From the NCBI GenBank assembly GCA_004802705.1, contig SGPL01000625.1, positions 1 to 17,954 on the forward strand: a stretch of DNA of 17,954 nucleotides, written 5' to 3'. Of the stretch, positions 1-9,524 are shown piece by piece. The first letter of the stretch is position 1. Each line of letters starts with the position of its first letter. The position numbers were made by a program, and so were the translations under genes. Under the pieces are notes generated by a model that saw only the letters and a list, made by a program, of their open reading frames with translations, made no database searches and was not told the origin of the DNA. Source of the DNA: Bondarzewia mesenterica (Eukaryota; Basidiomycota; Agaricomycetes; Russulales; Bondarzewiaceae).

Positions 1-351
1 AACTTTGCTGTGACCTTCGACTTTGCTCCTCTACCTCTAAACACCATGCTTCATCTCTATATCCTATCCATCCTCCTGTTCTATATCATCTCGGACCTTT
101 GACCCAAATATTGCACTGACTTCGCACCTTCATCGGAACATTGCTCTGATATCGCACTTGATCGCATGCTCTCATTCCTCCTTTGTACTTATCTACTCAC
201 ACACCTGTGTCTTCGCAGCAGGCATCTACTCGACTCATCCTCTTGCACATCACCTGTGGTGTCTTCTGGAGTGTTGTTTCTCCCCTAAGGGCATTGTGAG
301 TGTATCAGTGCTAGGTTAAAACCTCTGGTCACCAACTTGCCCCTTACTCAG
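1..351. other. Pyrimidine-rich stretch, no gene recognised
   Basis: The plus strand is rich in C and T with many short CTC/TCC runs. No reading frame of useful length and no LTR end similar to the one at 764 is visible. It lies just upstream of the Gag-like remnant and could be its 5' part, scrambled by mutation, or the leader of that element. No 5' LTR for that element is seen, so it must start outside the window or be lost. Confidence 0.4.
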
Positions 352-722
352 ATGGTTTCCCCTCACCTCCTGGACCAAGCAAGGCACTTGGATGCAGAAG
401 AAGCTGCCAGATGACTGAGAGGTGAGGGAAGGAAGAGATATGTGAAGCTGCAGATCATGAAGGTACCCGCTAGACCTTCATTGCAAATAGCAAAAAGAGG
501 AGTGGTGAGACCTCATAGTGGGCTGAACAGGACGAAGAGATGTTACATCTGTGATTCGCCCTCACACCTTGCCAAAGCATGCCCCAAGAAGGGCAAAGGG
601 CACACATTTTCCTCCACAATGATGACACTGACTATGATGATGACATAGGTGAGCCAGATGCTCTTCACTATGATGCTGATTATATAACCAACCCTGATCT
701 CTATGGCTACACCACTGACTAG
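352..722 (+). pseudogene. Gag-like C-terminal fragment with CCHC zinc knuckle (element C)
   Basis: This is the 3' end of a retrotransposon nucleocapsid-type protein, which would bind element RNA during packaging. One frame runs from an ATG at 352, through one TGA (412, probably a mutated CGA), across a Lys/Arg-rich stretch to a perfect zinc knuckle at 541-582 (C-X2-C-X4-H-X4-C, residues CYICDSPSHLAKAC). Just after the knuckle the frame shifts by one base near 610. The shifted frame continues as an Asp/Tyr-rich acidic tail ending at TAG 720-722. Only about 30 bp separate this stop from a purine tract and LTR, so no protease, RT or integrase lies between Gag and the 3' LTR. The element is either non-autonomous (gag only) or internally deleted. 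Family placement rests only on the knuckle and the LTR context. Confidence 0.65.
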
Positions 723-750
723 AAGTCCTGTTGAGGGCAACAGGAGTGCA

Positions 751-762
751 GTGAGGGGGCAG
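751..762 (+). other. Polypurine tract of element C
   Basis: The run GTGAGGGGGCAG lies immediately 5' of the LTR start TGTCATGAAC. This is the expected place and composition for the plus-strand primer of an LTR retrotransposon. It marks the following LTR as the 3' LTR of the Gag-like fragment upstream. Confidence 0.6.
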
Positions 763-763
763 T

Positions 764-1234
764 TGTCATGAACGATAGTATTATGTAACTTTTTTTTTTC
801 TTTTATGGACACATCACATTACCCTTCCCAATAAGGTAGTCTGGCTAACTGCGACCACTTTACCTCTACCAGCTCTTCCACTCCCATGCTCTATATGATT
901 ATGTAAGCTGGTCCATGCACCGCAGCAGGGCTACATATATACTGCAACCAGACTTGTGCTTACTCAGCTTAATCTTTTTTGTCTATCTTTGTAACTCAAT
1001 AGAACCACTACAATAGGATATAGGGTTAGAATCCTTACCTTTGCTACTTCTTATCCTGCTTAACTTAGCTAGCAGCTAGTGTCCTGAAATCCTCTTGAAG
1101 CCCTAATAAGGCACAACTAAGCTTAGCACATAGGCAAAGCCACAGAAACTCGACCAACTTGACATCCAGCCGTACTAGGGCACTAGACCAGTGCAATTAT
1201 CAAGTTAAGTTATTAAAAGCTAAGTGTCTTAACA
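764..1234 (+). repeat. LTR (TGTCATGAAC ... TTAACA), shared by elements C and A
   Basis: This long terminal repeat of about 471 bp starts TGT and ends ACA. It is defined by comparison with the minus-strand copy at 9102-9524. Both begin TGTCATGAAC and carry the conserved core CAATAGGATA(C/T)AGGG. Both end at TTAA(C/T)A, followed in each case by the same leader, ACTATATCAAGCTCTCAC. A candidate TATA-like stretch (CATATATACTG) lies near 933. The LTR is preceded by a purine tract, as for a 3' LTR, and followed by a leader and gag, as for a 5' LTR. It therefore joins two different internal regions. The two LTR copies are well diverged, so the insertions are old. Confidence 0.8.
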
Positions 1235-1707
1235 ACTATATCAAGCTCTCACAAATAAATCTAAACCCAGATCTAAAACTAGGGGCTAAAGACTTATCTA
1301 GTTGCACTTGAAGGCCTAATAAGCCTAAGTAATAAAAAGCCTGAGGTAGCTTATCTTCAGAGAAGCACCAAAGAACATCAGAGTGATAGTAGATAGTAGC
1401 ATTATTAGTGCAGATAGCAGTAAGCACCCCTAGTTTCAAAAAGCAAAACACCATTCTGTCTAAAAGTATCCTACCAGAAGGAGTAAAAATCCCCTTAGGA
1501 GGAAGGTATAATGTGTCACTCAAAATATATCTCTCGAGGACACACCTCGACATTCATAAAGATGGGGAGAAACCTATTTACCTCATCCACTATGATACTT
1601 AGTGCCGCTCCTAGATATTTAACAAAACAAAAACCTCGCTACCTACTAAAATTCAAAGAGGAACCACTATGTCCTCAGCTGTACTTCATGTAGAGAACTG
1701 AAGCAAC
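1235..1707 (+). other. Leader / 5' untranslated or early gag region of Gypsy copy A
   Basis: This stretch lies between the LTR and the first clear gag frame. The first 18 bases (ACTATATCAAGCTCTCAC), identical in copy B, are where the primer-binding site should be. They loosely resemble the TATCAGAGC core of an initiator-Met tRNA site but not well enough to assign. In the sense direction a 60-codon frame (1511-1693) has partial similarity to copy B, for example around YLLKFKEE. On the opposite strand a 105-codon frame (1236-1553) is also open and has a counterpart in copy B at 8871-9095. I cannot tell which strand, if either, was coding. Confidence 0.6.
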
Positions 1708-2890
1708 ATGCTAGTTAGACTATCTAGATACAGTAGCCCACTCATCTTATTCCTACAAGCAAGCATCTATCAGAAACTTTACGATAATCTACAAGTTATA
1801 AACCTTGCTCCTTCATCCAAACCAGACCAAAGGCTACCCATACCTGCACCACCTCTTGCTCTGACTAATATAAATCCACCTCAGCCTATTTCACTCCAAA
1901 CTTCCAACTCATTACTACCAAACCCACTACCCCCTTCTTCTCTATTAGCACAAGGAATGTCAGCCACACTATCATCCAATAAGTCGGGTCCAAAGATAAA
2001 GACCTCCACTCTTTTCAATAGAAAGAGGGAGAATTCTAGACTCTTCTTGCTAGAATGCAAAATTTACTTTTGGAGAAAACTCAAAGAATTCCTGGATGAT
2101 ACAGGCATGATAGATGAACAGTGAAAGGTACTATTCACCCTTTCGTACCTAGAAGGAGGAACTGCCAAAATATGGAAGCTGCTATAAATCGAGAGTTTTG
2201 AGAAGAAGGGTGACTATGGGAAGTGAGATACCTTCAAAAAAATATTTGTCAACTAGTTTGCTGATGCAAACATCACTACAAATGTCAGGATAAAGCTAGC
2301 CCTAATCAGGTAAGGAAGACATACAGCAAATGACTCCATCGCTGAATTCTAAAACCTAGTATCAGAATCTACAATCACTAAAAGCCCTGCCCTCATCGAA
2401 TATTTTATGGAGGCACTAAACCCAGCAATCATAAAAAAAGTCTATCAAAAGAACCTAGTAATGGACAAAATTGAGGAATGGTACAAGGATACTGCTACTG
2501 CAAATAACTAATAGCATAAACTGCTGTCCTTCCACAGTAGACACCACTCCATCCAAAAGGACAAAGAAAGCTGGGTACCAAGGGGAAGCAAGACATGTGA
2601 CCCTGATGCAATGGATATAGACAGAGGAAAAGAAGGATAGGGAAAGGTAAAGGTATGCACCACCAATACACTTTTAGAAAAAGACAAGAAACAGTACATG
2701 GAGGAAGGATGATGCTTCAGATGCAGCAATACTGAACACCAGGCCAGGGATTGCCCTGAATGTGATGTCCATACTAGAGCTATGAAAGAAGAAGGAAGTG
2801 AGAGTAATAAAAAAAAAGATGATCATAAAAGAATTATGGAAGGTCATCAGGAAACTTTTTGCAGAAGAAAGAGAGGCCCTCGCTGACTTT
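1708..2890 (+). pseudogene. gag: Ty3/Gypsy gag (copy A), capsid-like region plus CCHC knuckle, degenerate
   Basis: The structural polyprotein reads from ATG 1708. A Pro/Ser-rich N-terminal part comes first, then a capsid-type region. The longest clean run ends at TGA 2122-2124. Reading through, the same frame gives typical Gypsy capsid segments (NITTNVRIKLALIR, SPALIEYFMEALNPAI), interrupted by TAG codons where Gln is expected. The CCHC zinc knuckle lies at 2713-2754 (CFRCSNTEHQARDC, C-X2-C-X4-H-X4-C), with Lys/Glu-rich sequence after it. The minus-strand copy B carries the same capsid segment. This is a clear retrotransposon Gag, dead through many stops and at least one frameshift near the end. 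Confidence 0.85.
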
Positions 2891-2989
2891 AGCGATGAAG
2901 AGAACAAGAAGAAAGAGGATTTTTGATGAGTCTAAAGTTGCAGACATGGCTTTAGATGAAAGGCTGCTATGATAACTCCATCTTAATAA

Positions 2990-3380
2990 AATTACAAAAG
3001 GTGATCAAATAGAGATTATATCATAGATATCTCAGAGCAGCACTAAAAGCATTAAAACAAAAGCAATGATCGACAGTGGGGCCATAGGGAGGTTCATCCA
3101 TTAGAAAGCAGTGCAGAAGTATGGATTGAGAACCATGAAGTTGCAAAATGAAATCAAGATTCGCAATATCGACAATATAGAAAATATTTTAGGATGGATC
3201 AAAGAATTTGTCTATCTTTAACTACAGATAGGAGAGCATGTTGAAATTACTAGGCTATACATATCCAACATTGAGAACAATGAACTAATCCTTGGATTAC
3301 CCTAGTTGTAAACCCATAACCCAACTATCGACTGGCAAAATGAGACAATTCACTTTCACAAAATATCTATACTGGTGCGA
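2990..3380 (+). pseudogene. pro: Ty3/Gypsy aspartic protease (copy A), degenerate
   Basis: This retropepsin-like domain would cleave the polyprotein. The active-site motif AMIDSGA is encoded at 3063-3083, in a different frame from gag. About 75 residues later comes the hydrophobic ELILGLP segment typical of the C-terminal half of fungal Gypsy proteases. The segment THNPTIDW follows, the usual hinge before RT in this clade. In-frame TAG/TAA codons sit where Gln or Trp is expected. The catalytic Asp survives but the frame does not. Confidence 0.8.
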
Positions 3381-3539
3381 AAGGAACAGAAAGAACCTTC
3401 AATATGAGCGCTCATTAGAAAGGATCCTCTGAAGCTGCAGACCAGAAGAAGTAATAAACATAACTTTAATCTCACAGAAACTAGGAGAAGAAGCAGAGAA
3501 GGACAAACTAAGGCAATTGATTAAAGAGTCCATCCCAAC

Positions 3540-4955
3540 TCACTACCTCAAACATCGATGAGTTTTTGAGAAAGAGGCATCTCAGAGCTTTCTTCCTCCT
3601 CGTACCTGAGACCATAAAATTGAACTGAAGCCTAGTGCACCTGACAATATTTCTATAAAAATCATCCCTCTATCCAGAAATGAATAAGCTAAACTCGACA
3701 AATTTCTAGACGAGCACCTGAGACAAGGAACCATCAGGATCTTTAAGTCACCCTATGCCTCACCATTCTTCTTTATTAAAAAGAAGGATGGAAAGCTCTG
3801 CTTAGTACAGGATTCTCGAAAGCTAAATGAACACATCATTAAGAACTAGTACCCCTTCTCACTCAGCTCAGATATCATAGAAAGCCTAAAGGACAAGTGT
3901 GTATTTACTAAAATGGATGTCCGTTGGAGCTATAATAATATTTATATCAAAGAAGGGGATCAGAAGAAGGCAGCATTCCTTATGAACCAAAGGCTGTTTG
4001 AACCTATGGTGATGTTCTTTGGCCTTATTAATTCACCAGTAATATTCTAGACAATGATAAATGAACTCTTCAAAGACTTAATCATGATAGAAGAAGTAAT
4101 CATTTACGTGGATGACATCTTGGTGGCAATGATTCATATAAGAAGGCATCAGGAGCTTGTGAACGAGATACTCTACTGATTGACAGAAAATGATCTCTTT
4201 CTCAAACTAGAAAAATGTACTTTCAAGGCCGACAAGGTGGGTTACTTGGAGTTCATTATCTCTCATGACAAGATAGAAATAGACCCAATAAAAATTGAAG
4301 GGCTATGCAATTGGCCTACATCTCAGAGGGTACAGGATGTATGATTATTTTTAGGGTTTGGAAACTTCTACTAGTATTTCATCAAGGAATATGTCTACTT
4401 GGCACAACCCATGCATGACCTTATGAAAAAAAAAAACACTAAGTGGCATTGGGAGGAGCCCCAACAGAAGGCATTTGATGCACTAAAAAGTGCATTCATA
4501 TCCATGTCAGTACTAATCCAGCCCGACATTATGAGACCATTTAGAGTCGACATGAATGTGTCACTTACAGCAACTGGAGGAATCCTGCTGCAACAGATAA
4601 AAAATGGACACTAACACCCATGTGCCTACCTCTCTAAAGGGTTTTCTCCAGTGAAATAAAACTATGACATCTATGATAGGGAATTATTGACAATAATCTG
4701 AGCCTTCAAAGCATGAAGACACTTCTTAGAAGAATCGGAACACACAATTGAAGTCCACTCTGACTACAAGAACCTGACATTCTACAAAGATGTCCATAAG
4801 CTAAACCATCGACAAGCCCAATGGGCACTCTTCCTAACCTGTTTCAACTTTAAAATTCACCATGTCAAAGGAATAAAGTGCGTGTTATCACATGGCAAAG
4901 CAGTTTGGAAGTGAGTCTGGTGATGGAAAACAACATCAAAAATAAACCAATAGCT
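3540..4955 (+). pseudogene. pol: Ty3/Gypsy reverse transcriptase and RNase H (copy A), 3'-truncated
   Basis: Reverse transcriptase and RNase H of a Gypsy element follow the protease in the usual order. Recognisable in one frame: the entry segment [18 protein letters not shown] (about 3781-3834), motif A around KMDVRW with its Asp at 3916, FGLINSP near 4021, and the catalytic YVDD at 4105-4116. RNase H follows, with WHWEEPQQKAFDAL, a VDMN in place of the usual D-A-S (about 4546), the RELL segment near 4680 and HHVKGIKC near 4860. At least eight in-frame stops are present (for example TAG 3847, TAG 4048, TGA 4177, TAA 4612), mostly where Gln, Arg or Trp is expected. Recognisable pol ends near 4955. 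No integrase HHCC or DDE region and no 3' LTR follow. Confidence 0.9.
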
Positions 4956-5540
4956 TCTATGCCTAGACTTGCTCGGGGTTTCCTACTTTTCTGGAGAAGC
5001 CTAGTTGTTCGAGTTGGGTATGCCTTTAGTTTTTTAGGCCAAAGCAGTAAGACAAAGCTATACTCAATGAGTATATGGGTGAAGGTGAGTGTAGGTAGGT
5101 ATAGGGTAGGTCAGATGACCAAGACTAGATGATGATAATGAATGGTGAGTCTAGTCTCGATGATGACTAAGATTGGATGGACAAATACGAGGCAACTTCA
5201 AATGATGATGATGATAATCTTAACTTGACCAACAGATTCTAGACTGGGCTTGACTAACTTAGTCGAGCTTGAATGTCATATCCTGAACCTATAGCAATTA
5301 CAAATTATGATGGACGAATATTTTGGCAGCACTTCTACGTCTAGGAAATTCTTCTGCAGAAAACCAAGGGACGATATCGAAGATTCTGAATGGCCATGTG
5401 CCTTCAGACAACTTCACAAATATGACAATGAGATAATATCCCCGTGTGGGATATTAAAGAATAAGAATGCACTAGGCTCAATCTCAAAGTCTTGTAACTC
5501 TTGGTACAAGCAAATTGAAGACAGCTTAGATCGAGGATGA
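4956..5540 (+). other. Unassigned stretch with an Asp-rich coding remnant
   Basis: This is not recognisable as integrase. From about 5130 to 5360 the plus strand in one frame gives an acidic segment with a run of Asp (GATGATGATGAT near 5200). Segments reading NLNLTNRF and SYPEPIAITNY follow, interrupted by TAG/TAA/TGA. A 77-codon frame (5307-5540) lies in another phase and may be its shifted continuation. It looks like a mutated protein-coding fragment joined to the broken Gypsy element. No family is recognised. Confidence 0.35.
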
Positions 5541-6360
5541 ATTCATTATGCTGGAGATCAAAGAATATTTCTATTCAGCTGCTAGCAGGTACTAGTCAGT
5601 CAGATAGAGTCAGCTAGCAAAGTAATACTAAGGTCAGTAGACACTTTTGTATTACACTTGTAACTATAAATAAGAGACAACAAAAGCTTGAAAAGTTTGA
5701 GTTGAAATGGGCACTGAACAGTAGGGGGAGAGGGGATGGAAGAAGAGTGGATCTAAAAGTAGATCCTAAAAAAGCAGTCCCTGCTCCCTCTTTTATAGAC
5801 CTCTGAGGGGACAGTGTATATACAATTAGTGGCAAACAAATGGGACCTTAATAATGCCCCATACAGCTAAAATTGAATAGAGAATAAGGCTGAAACACCA
5901 AGTGAGTCAGTATGACTCTTGCAGCTCCACCAGGCTGTGCATGGCTATGCTAAAACCAATTACACCTGTAATAGGTTTCAAGGGGATGGCTGTGCAAGAC
6001 CAAGGCTGGATGTCCACTGCTCTAGAGGAATGGAGAGTCTGCATTCTCTGTAGTTCATGAACTCGGTCTTTAGATTTAGGCTGAGCCAATTCTAAGTTCC
6101 TTAGTCCAAGACCTCAGATTTTCCGATTTCTTTGGCTACAAGTCCTTCGTATGGATGATGGTGGACTTATTGCCTCTGAAATCTGGACATGCAGAGTGTA
6201 CCAACCTTGAGAATTAAGAGGTGAAAAGTATAGTACTAGGTGAAATAAAGCGAAACAGCTAGTTCATCGGCTTCAACCTTCAAGTATTCATGTATGATAC
6301 TTTGTGGCTTCGGCCAGCTTACTTATGCTTTCATAATTAGGGGGCGCTAAATACTGTTCC
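5541..6360 (-). other. Possible LTR or promoter segment with TATA boxes on both strands
   Basis: On the minus strand a good TATA box (TATAAAA, plus-strand 5791-5797) is followed by a pyrimidine-rich leader. On the plus strand a second TATA-like site (CTATAAATAAGAG) lies near 5660. A perfect 7-bp inverted repeat with a 4-base loop (GGATCTA/TAGATCC) occupies 5749-5766. The composition resembles the U3/R part of a minus-strand LTR, perhaps starting near 6355 (minus-strand reading TATTTAGCGCC). No second copy is present in the window to prove an LTR, and no protein-coding frame is convincing. A host promoter is the alternative. Confidence 0.3.
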
Positions 6361-7736
6361 TTTGTCTAAGATGTATCGTATGAGAAAAGAACACATAAAG
6401 AGAAACAACTGAGTGGGGAGTCTAAATGAACTTCTGCGGGTAAAGACTAATATGATCGGAGGCAGTGATAAAATGCAAAAGGTAATTCCATCGTTACACT
6501 TTTTGTAAAGGGTATGAAATGAGACAATCAAGAAATCAGAAGGCATGTACAATTCAACGAGCATGACAGAGTCCAAAAAGTGAGTCATGAAATAAGAACG
6601 GCAAAATTCATAGCAAAATAGCAGAGAGATCAGCGGCATTCATAACAAGAAGAGAAACAAATAAGAAAACCAAGTGTACCATACTATACATCAGAGCATC
6701 CCCCTAACCCATTCCTGACACCTTACCCAGCTTATCCACCTCATCGCAGATAAGGATGATGAAGTTGAGATGAAAGGGGCTGGCAATCAAGATGGCGATA
6801 AGGATCTAATAATGATCATATGTGATTGCCACTTACCAAGTCTACAAGTCCTCCTGTGCTTTCTCCCTCACAGCTTTGCCTCTCTCTTTGTCTGCTCGAT
6901 CTTGATAAATACCTCAATGCATCGGACCAAAGAAGGCCACGACCTGTTGAAAAATGTGCGTGGGCTAGAAGGGTGAGGTGAGGTTTGCGGCCAGCACTCA
7001 GAGTAAACTGGGGCCATGTTCATTGTACACGAAGAAGAGACCAAATTGTTCATCATAAAGGAGTAGATTCTGAACTGAAAAGGTAAAAAGATGAGATGCA
7101 CGCAGGCAAGATTTAGTGATTAGAGTCAAATTGGAGAAGATGATGAATGAGCAGTCATATATGAGCTAAAAGGGGGGGATTCAATAGTTTGGCTGGGCCA
7201 AAGAACTCGAGGAAAAAGGGGGACTGAAAGAATGAACCGCAAGTGAGGATTCTATAGAAAACTAAGAAGATGGGGGCAGAGATCGTAGGATGGGGGTAGC
7301 AGGCTGAGCGATGTAGAGGACAGAGGGAGGTGGTTCAAGCAGAGGTAGGAACAATTGAGGCATTGGAGGAGTGGGGTGGGTAATGGACATGTGAAGGATG
7401 AGGACAAGAAATGCCTTGCTTGCTTGACTTTTATGCCACCATGCTTGTGCGCATCTCTTCTCTTGTTCTCTTGATTTCCTTTACCATTCCATTCCTTATG
7501 CCTTGCCTTTCTTGTCTCACTTCCTCTAACACTAAATAATCATTGCNTCTAGCTATTCACTTCCTTCTGATCTTTGATCGCCATCTTCTTTGCCACCACT
7601 TCAGAATTACTCATTCAGAACTCTTTTAATTAACCCATGTTTCATGACTCCTTGCTCAAGATCTGCTCTCATCGGACTTTATCATTATGAGCATCATGCC
7701 ATTGTTATAGGTTCCAAATAATTTTAGGGCATAACA
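6361..7736. other. No confident gene; possible degraded minus-strand exons
   Basis: Base composition is more balanced than in the flanking relics, and some CpG are kept. On the minus strand an intron-like segment (GTAAGTGG ... TTATTAG) lies near plus-strand 6800-6840, between two short open stretches, but the flanking frames carry stops and match no family I know. A 100-codon minus frame at 6337-6639 is hydrophobic and probably chance. The base at 7547 is undetermined. At 7736 the minus strand begins TGTTATGCCCTAAAATT, an LTR-like 5' end that abuts the broken end of Gypsy copy B. Confidence 0.35.
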
Positions 7737-8650
7737 GCATCTTGCTCCCTTTTAGTACTCAACTCTCCTTATCTTTTTGGGTGAGGTAATGCCTGCTAAG
7801 GAGGGACTGCAGTTTCTGCTATTAATTATCTGCAATAGCAGTGTCCTTGTACCATTCTTTAATTTTGTCTAGTATTGGGTTCTTTTAGTAGACTTCTTTT
7901 ATAATTGCTAGATTGAGTGCTTCCATGAAGTATTCGATGAGTGCAGGGCTTTCTGTAATCAAAGATTTTGATACTAAATTTCTAAACTTAGTGATAAAGT
8001 CATCTATTATTTGTCTCTTTTACCTAATTAGAGCTAGCTTTGTTTTAGTATTTGCTGCAATGTTTGCATTGGCAAACTGGTCAGTGAACATCTTCTCGAA
8101 GGCATTCCACTTCTCATAATTGATTATTTTTTCAAATGCCTCAATTTACAGCAGTTTCTATATTTTAGCTGTTTCTTCTTCTAAGTATGAGAGGGCAAAT
8201 AGCACCTTTCATTGCTCATCTAGTGCTTCTGCATCATTTAAAAATTCCTTAGATTTTCCTCAAAAGTAGACCTTACATTCTAAAAGGAAAAGCCTAGAGC
8301 TTTCCCTTTTTTTGTTAAAGGGGGTAAAAGTCTTTATTTTTGGGCTAAATTTATTGGCTGATTAAGCAATAAATATCCTTTATGTTAGTGGTAGAGAAAG
8401 AATAGGCAGGTTTAATAGTAATAAGTTGGATAATTGGGGTGATGTGGGCTGAGGGTTTGTGCTAGTAGGATTAGGTAGGAGTGGTGCAGGTGTGGATAGT
8501 CCTTAGCCTAGTTCAGAAGGTAGAGTTAGATTTCCAATCTGTGGGTTGTCATGGAGCTCCTAGTGGATTCTCACTTATAGGGATAGAATGAGTAGGCTAT
8601 TGGACCTAGATAGTCTTGGTGGTATGTTCTTTCAGTTATCTGCATAAAGT
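7737..8650 (-). pseudogene. gag: Ty3/Gypsy gag (copy B, minus strand), truncated
   Basis: Read on the minus strand, this matches the capsid part of copy A gag nearly end to end, including the stretch ending SPALIEYFMEALN (copy A about 2383-2421) and the EEWYKD-type segment. The match stops near copy A position 2597, just before the zinc knuckle, at the junction at 7736. Stops occur at the same kinds of codon as in copy A but mostly at different places, so decay was largely independent. Protease, RT and RNase H of this copy are absent. Confidence 0.8.
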
Positions 8651-9101
8651 GTAATCAAGAAGATAATAGTTCCTCCTTAAATTTTAGTAGATAGTAGGTT
8701 TTTTGTTTTATTGAATATCTAAGAACAACATTAAGTATTGTAGTAGATGAGGTATATAGACTTCTCCCTGTCCTTATAGATATCTGAGTGCATCTTCGAG
8801 AGGTATTTTTTTTTGTGATGCACTGTATTTTCCTCCTGAGGGGACCTGAACTCTATTTAGTAGAGTACTTTTGGACAAAATAGTGTTTGATTTCATTTTG
8901 GAACTGAGGGCACTTGCTACTATCTACACCAATGACACTACTATCTGCTATCACTCTGGTGTCCCTTGGTGCTTCTCTGAAGATAAGCTACCTAAGGCTT
9001 TTTATTGCTTAAGCTTATTAGGCTTTCAAGTGCAACTGAATAAGTCTATAGCTCCTAGTTCAAATTTGAGTTTGGGTTCATTTGTGAGAGCTTGATATAG
9101 T
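8651..9101 (-). other. Leader region of Gypsy copy B
   Basis: This is the inverted counterpart of 1235-1700 in copy A, recognisable along its whole length. It begins after the LTR with the same ACTATATCAAGCTCTCAC. The plus strand here, antisense to the element, holds a 74-codon open frame (8871-9095). Its central part, CFSEDKLPKAFYCLSLLGF, closely matches the antisense frame of copy A. Confidence 0.75.
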
Positions 9102-9524
9102 TATTAAGATGCTCTGGGTTCTGTGGCTTGACTTGATAGTCATGTTGATTTGTTGCCTTATATAGTAGGGAGTTTTAAGTAGAGGATTCAATCTGACGTT
9201 AGCTACAGTTAAGTCAAGTAGTGCATGACATCAAAGGCAGGGGCTAACACCCTGTATCCTATTGCACATAAGTTTAAGCTATTATAGAGCAAAGATGAAG
9301 TTATATCAAGCTAAAGAAAAAGGAAGCTACTATAGAGATATAAATAGTGTGTGTTGCAGTGCACAGACTATGATAGCACAATCATACAAGGGCATGGGTG
9401 TAGGGATAGATTGAGTATGTAAAGAATCATGGTTGATCAAGCTACCTCATTAAAAGTGAAAAGGGGAATGCGTCTAAAGCAAATCAAAGGAGAAATTACA
9501 AATGCCTAAGTATTGTTCATGACA
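9102..9524 (-). repeat. LTR of Gypsy copy B (5' LTR on the minus strand)
   Basis: Read on the minus strand this starts TGTCATGAAC at 9524 and ends TTAATA at 9102, giving about 423 bp. It shares with the LTR at 764-1234 the first ten bases, the CAATAGGATA core and the end sequence. The final C of the ACA terminus has become T. It is followed on the minus strand by the leader and gag of copy B, so it is that copy's 5' LTR. The 3' LTR is not present. Confidence 0.75.

Noticed and set aside
1160..1164. LTR end at TGACA (1160-1164), giving a TGTCA/TGACA pair
   Set aside because: Comparison with copy B shows the LTR continuing to TTAACA at 1234, followed by identical leader sequence in both copies.
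1236..1553. Antisense frame as a viral RNA polymerase remnant (GDD-like region before a KS motif)
   Set aside because: The faint resemblance lacks the GDD residues, and the segment clearly belongs to the leader of a Gypsy element present twice.
6337..6639. Minus-strand 100-codon hydrophobic frame
   Set aside because: No family resemblance, no flanking splice or start context, and composition typical of chance frames in T-rich DNA.
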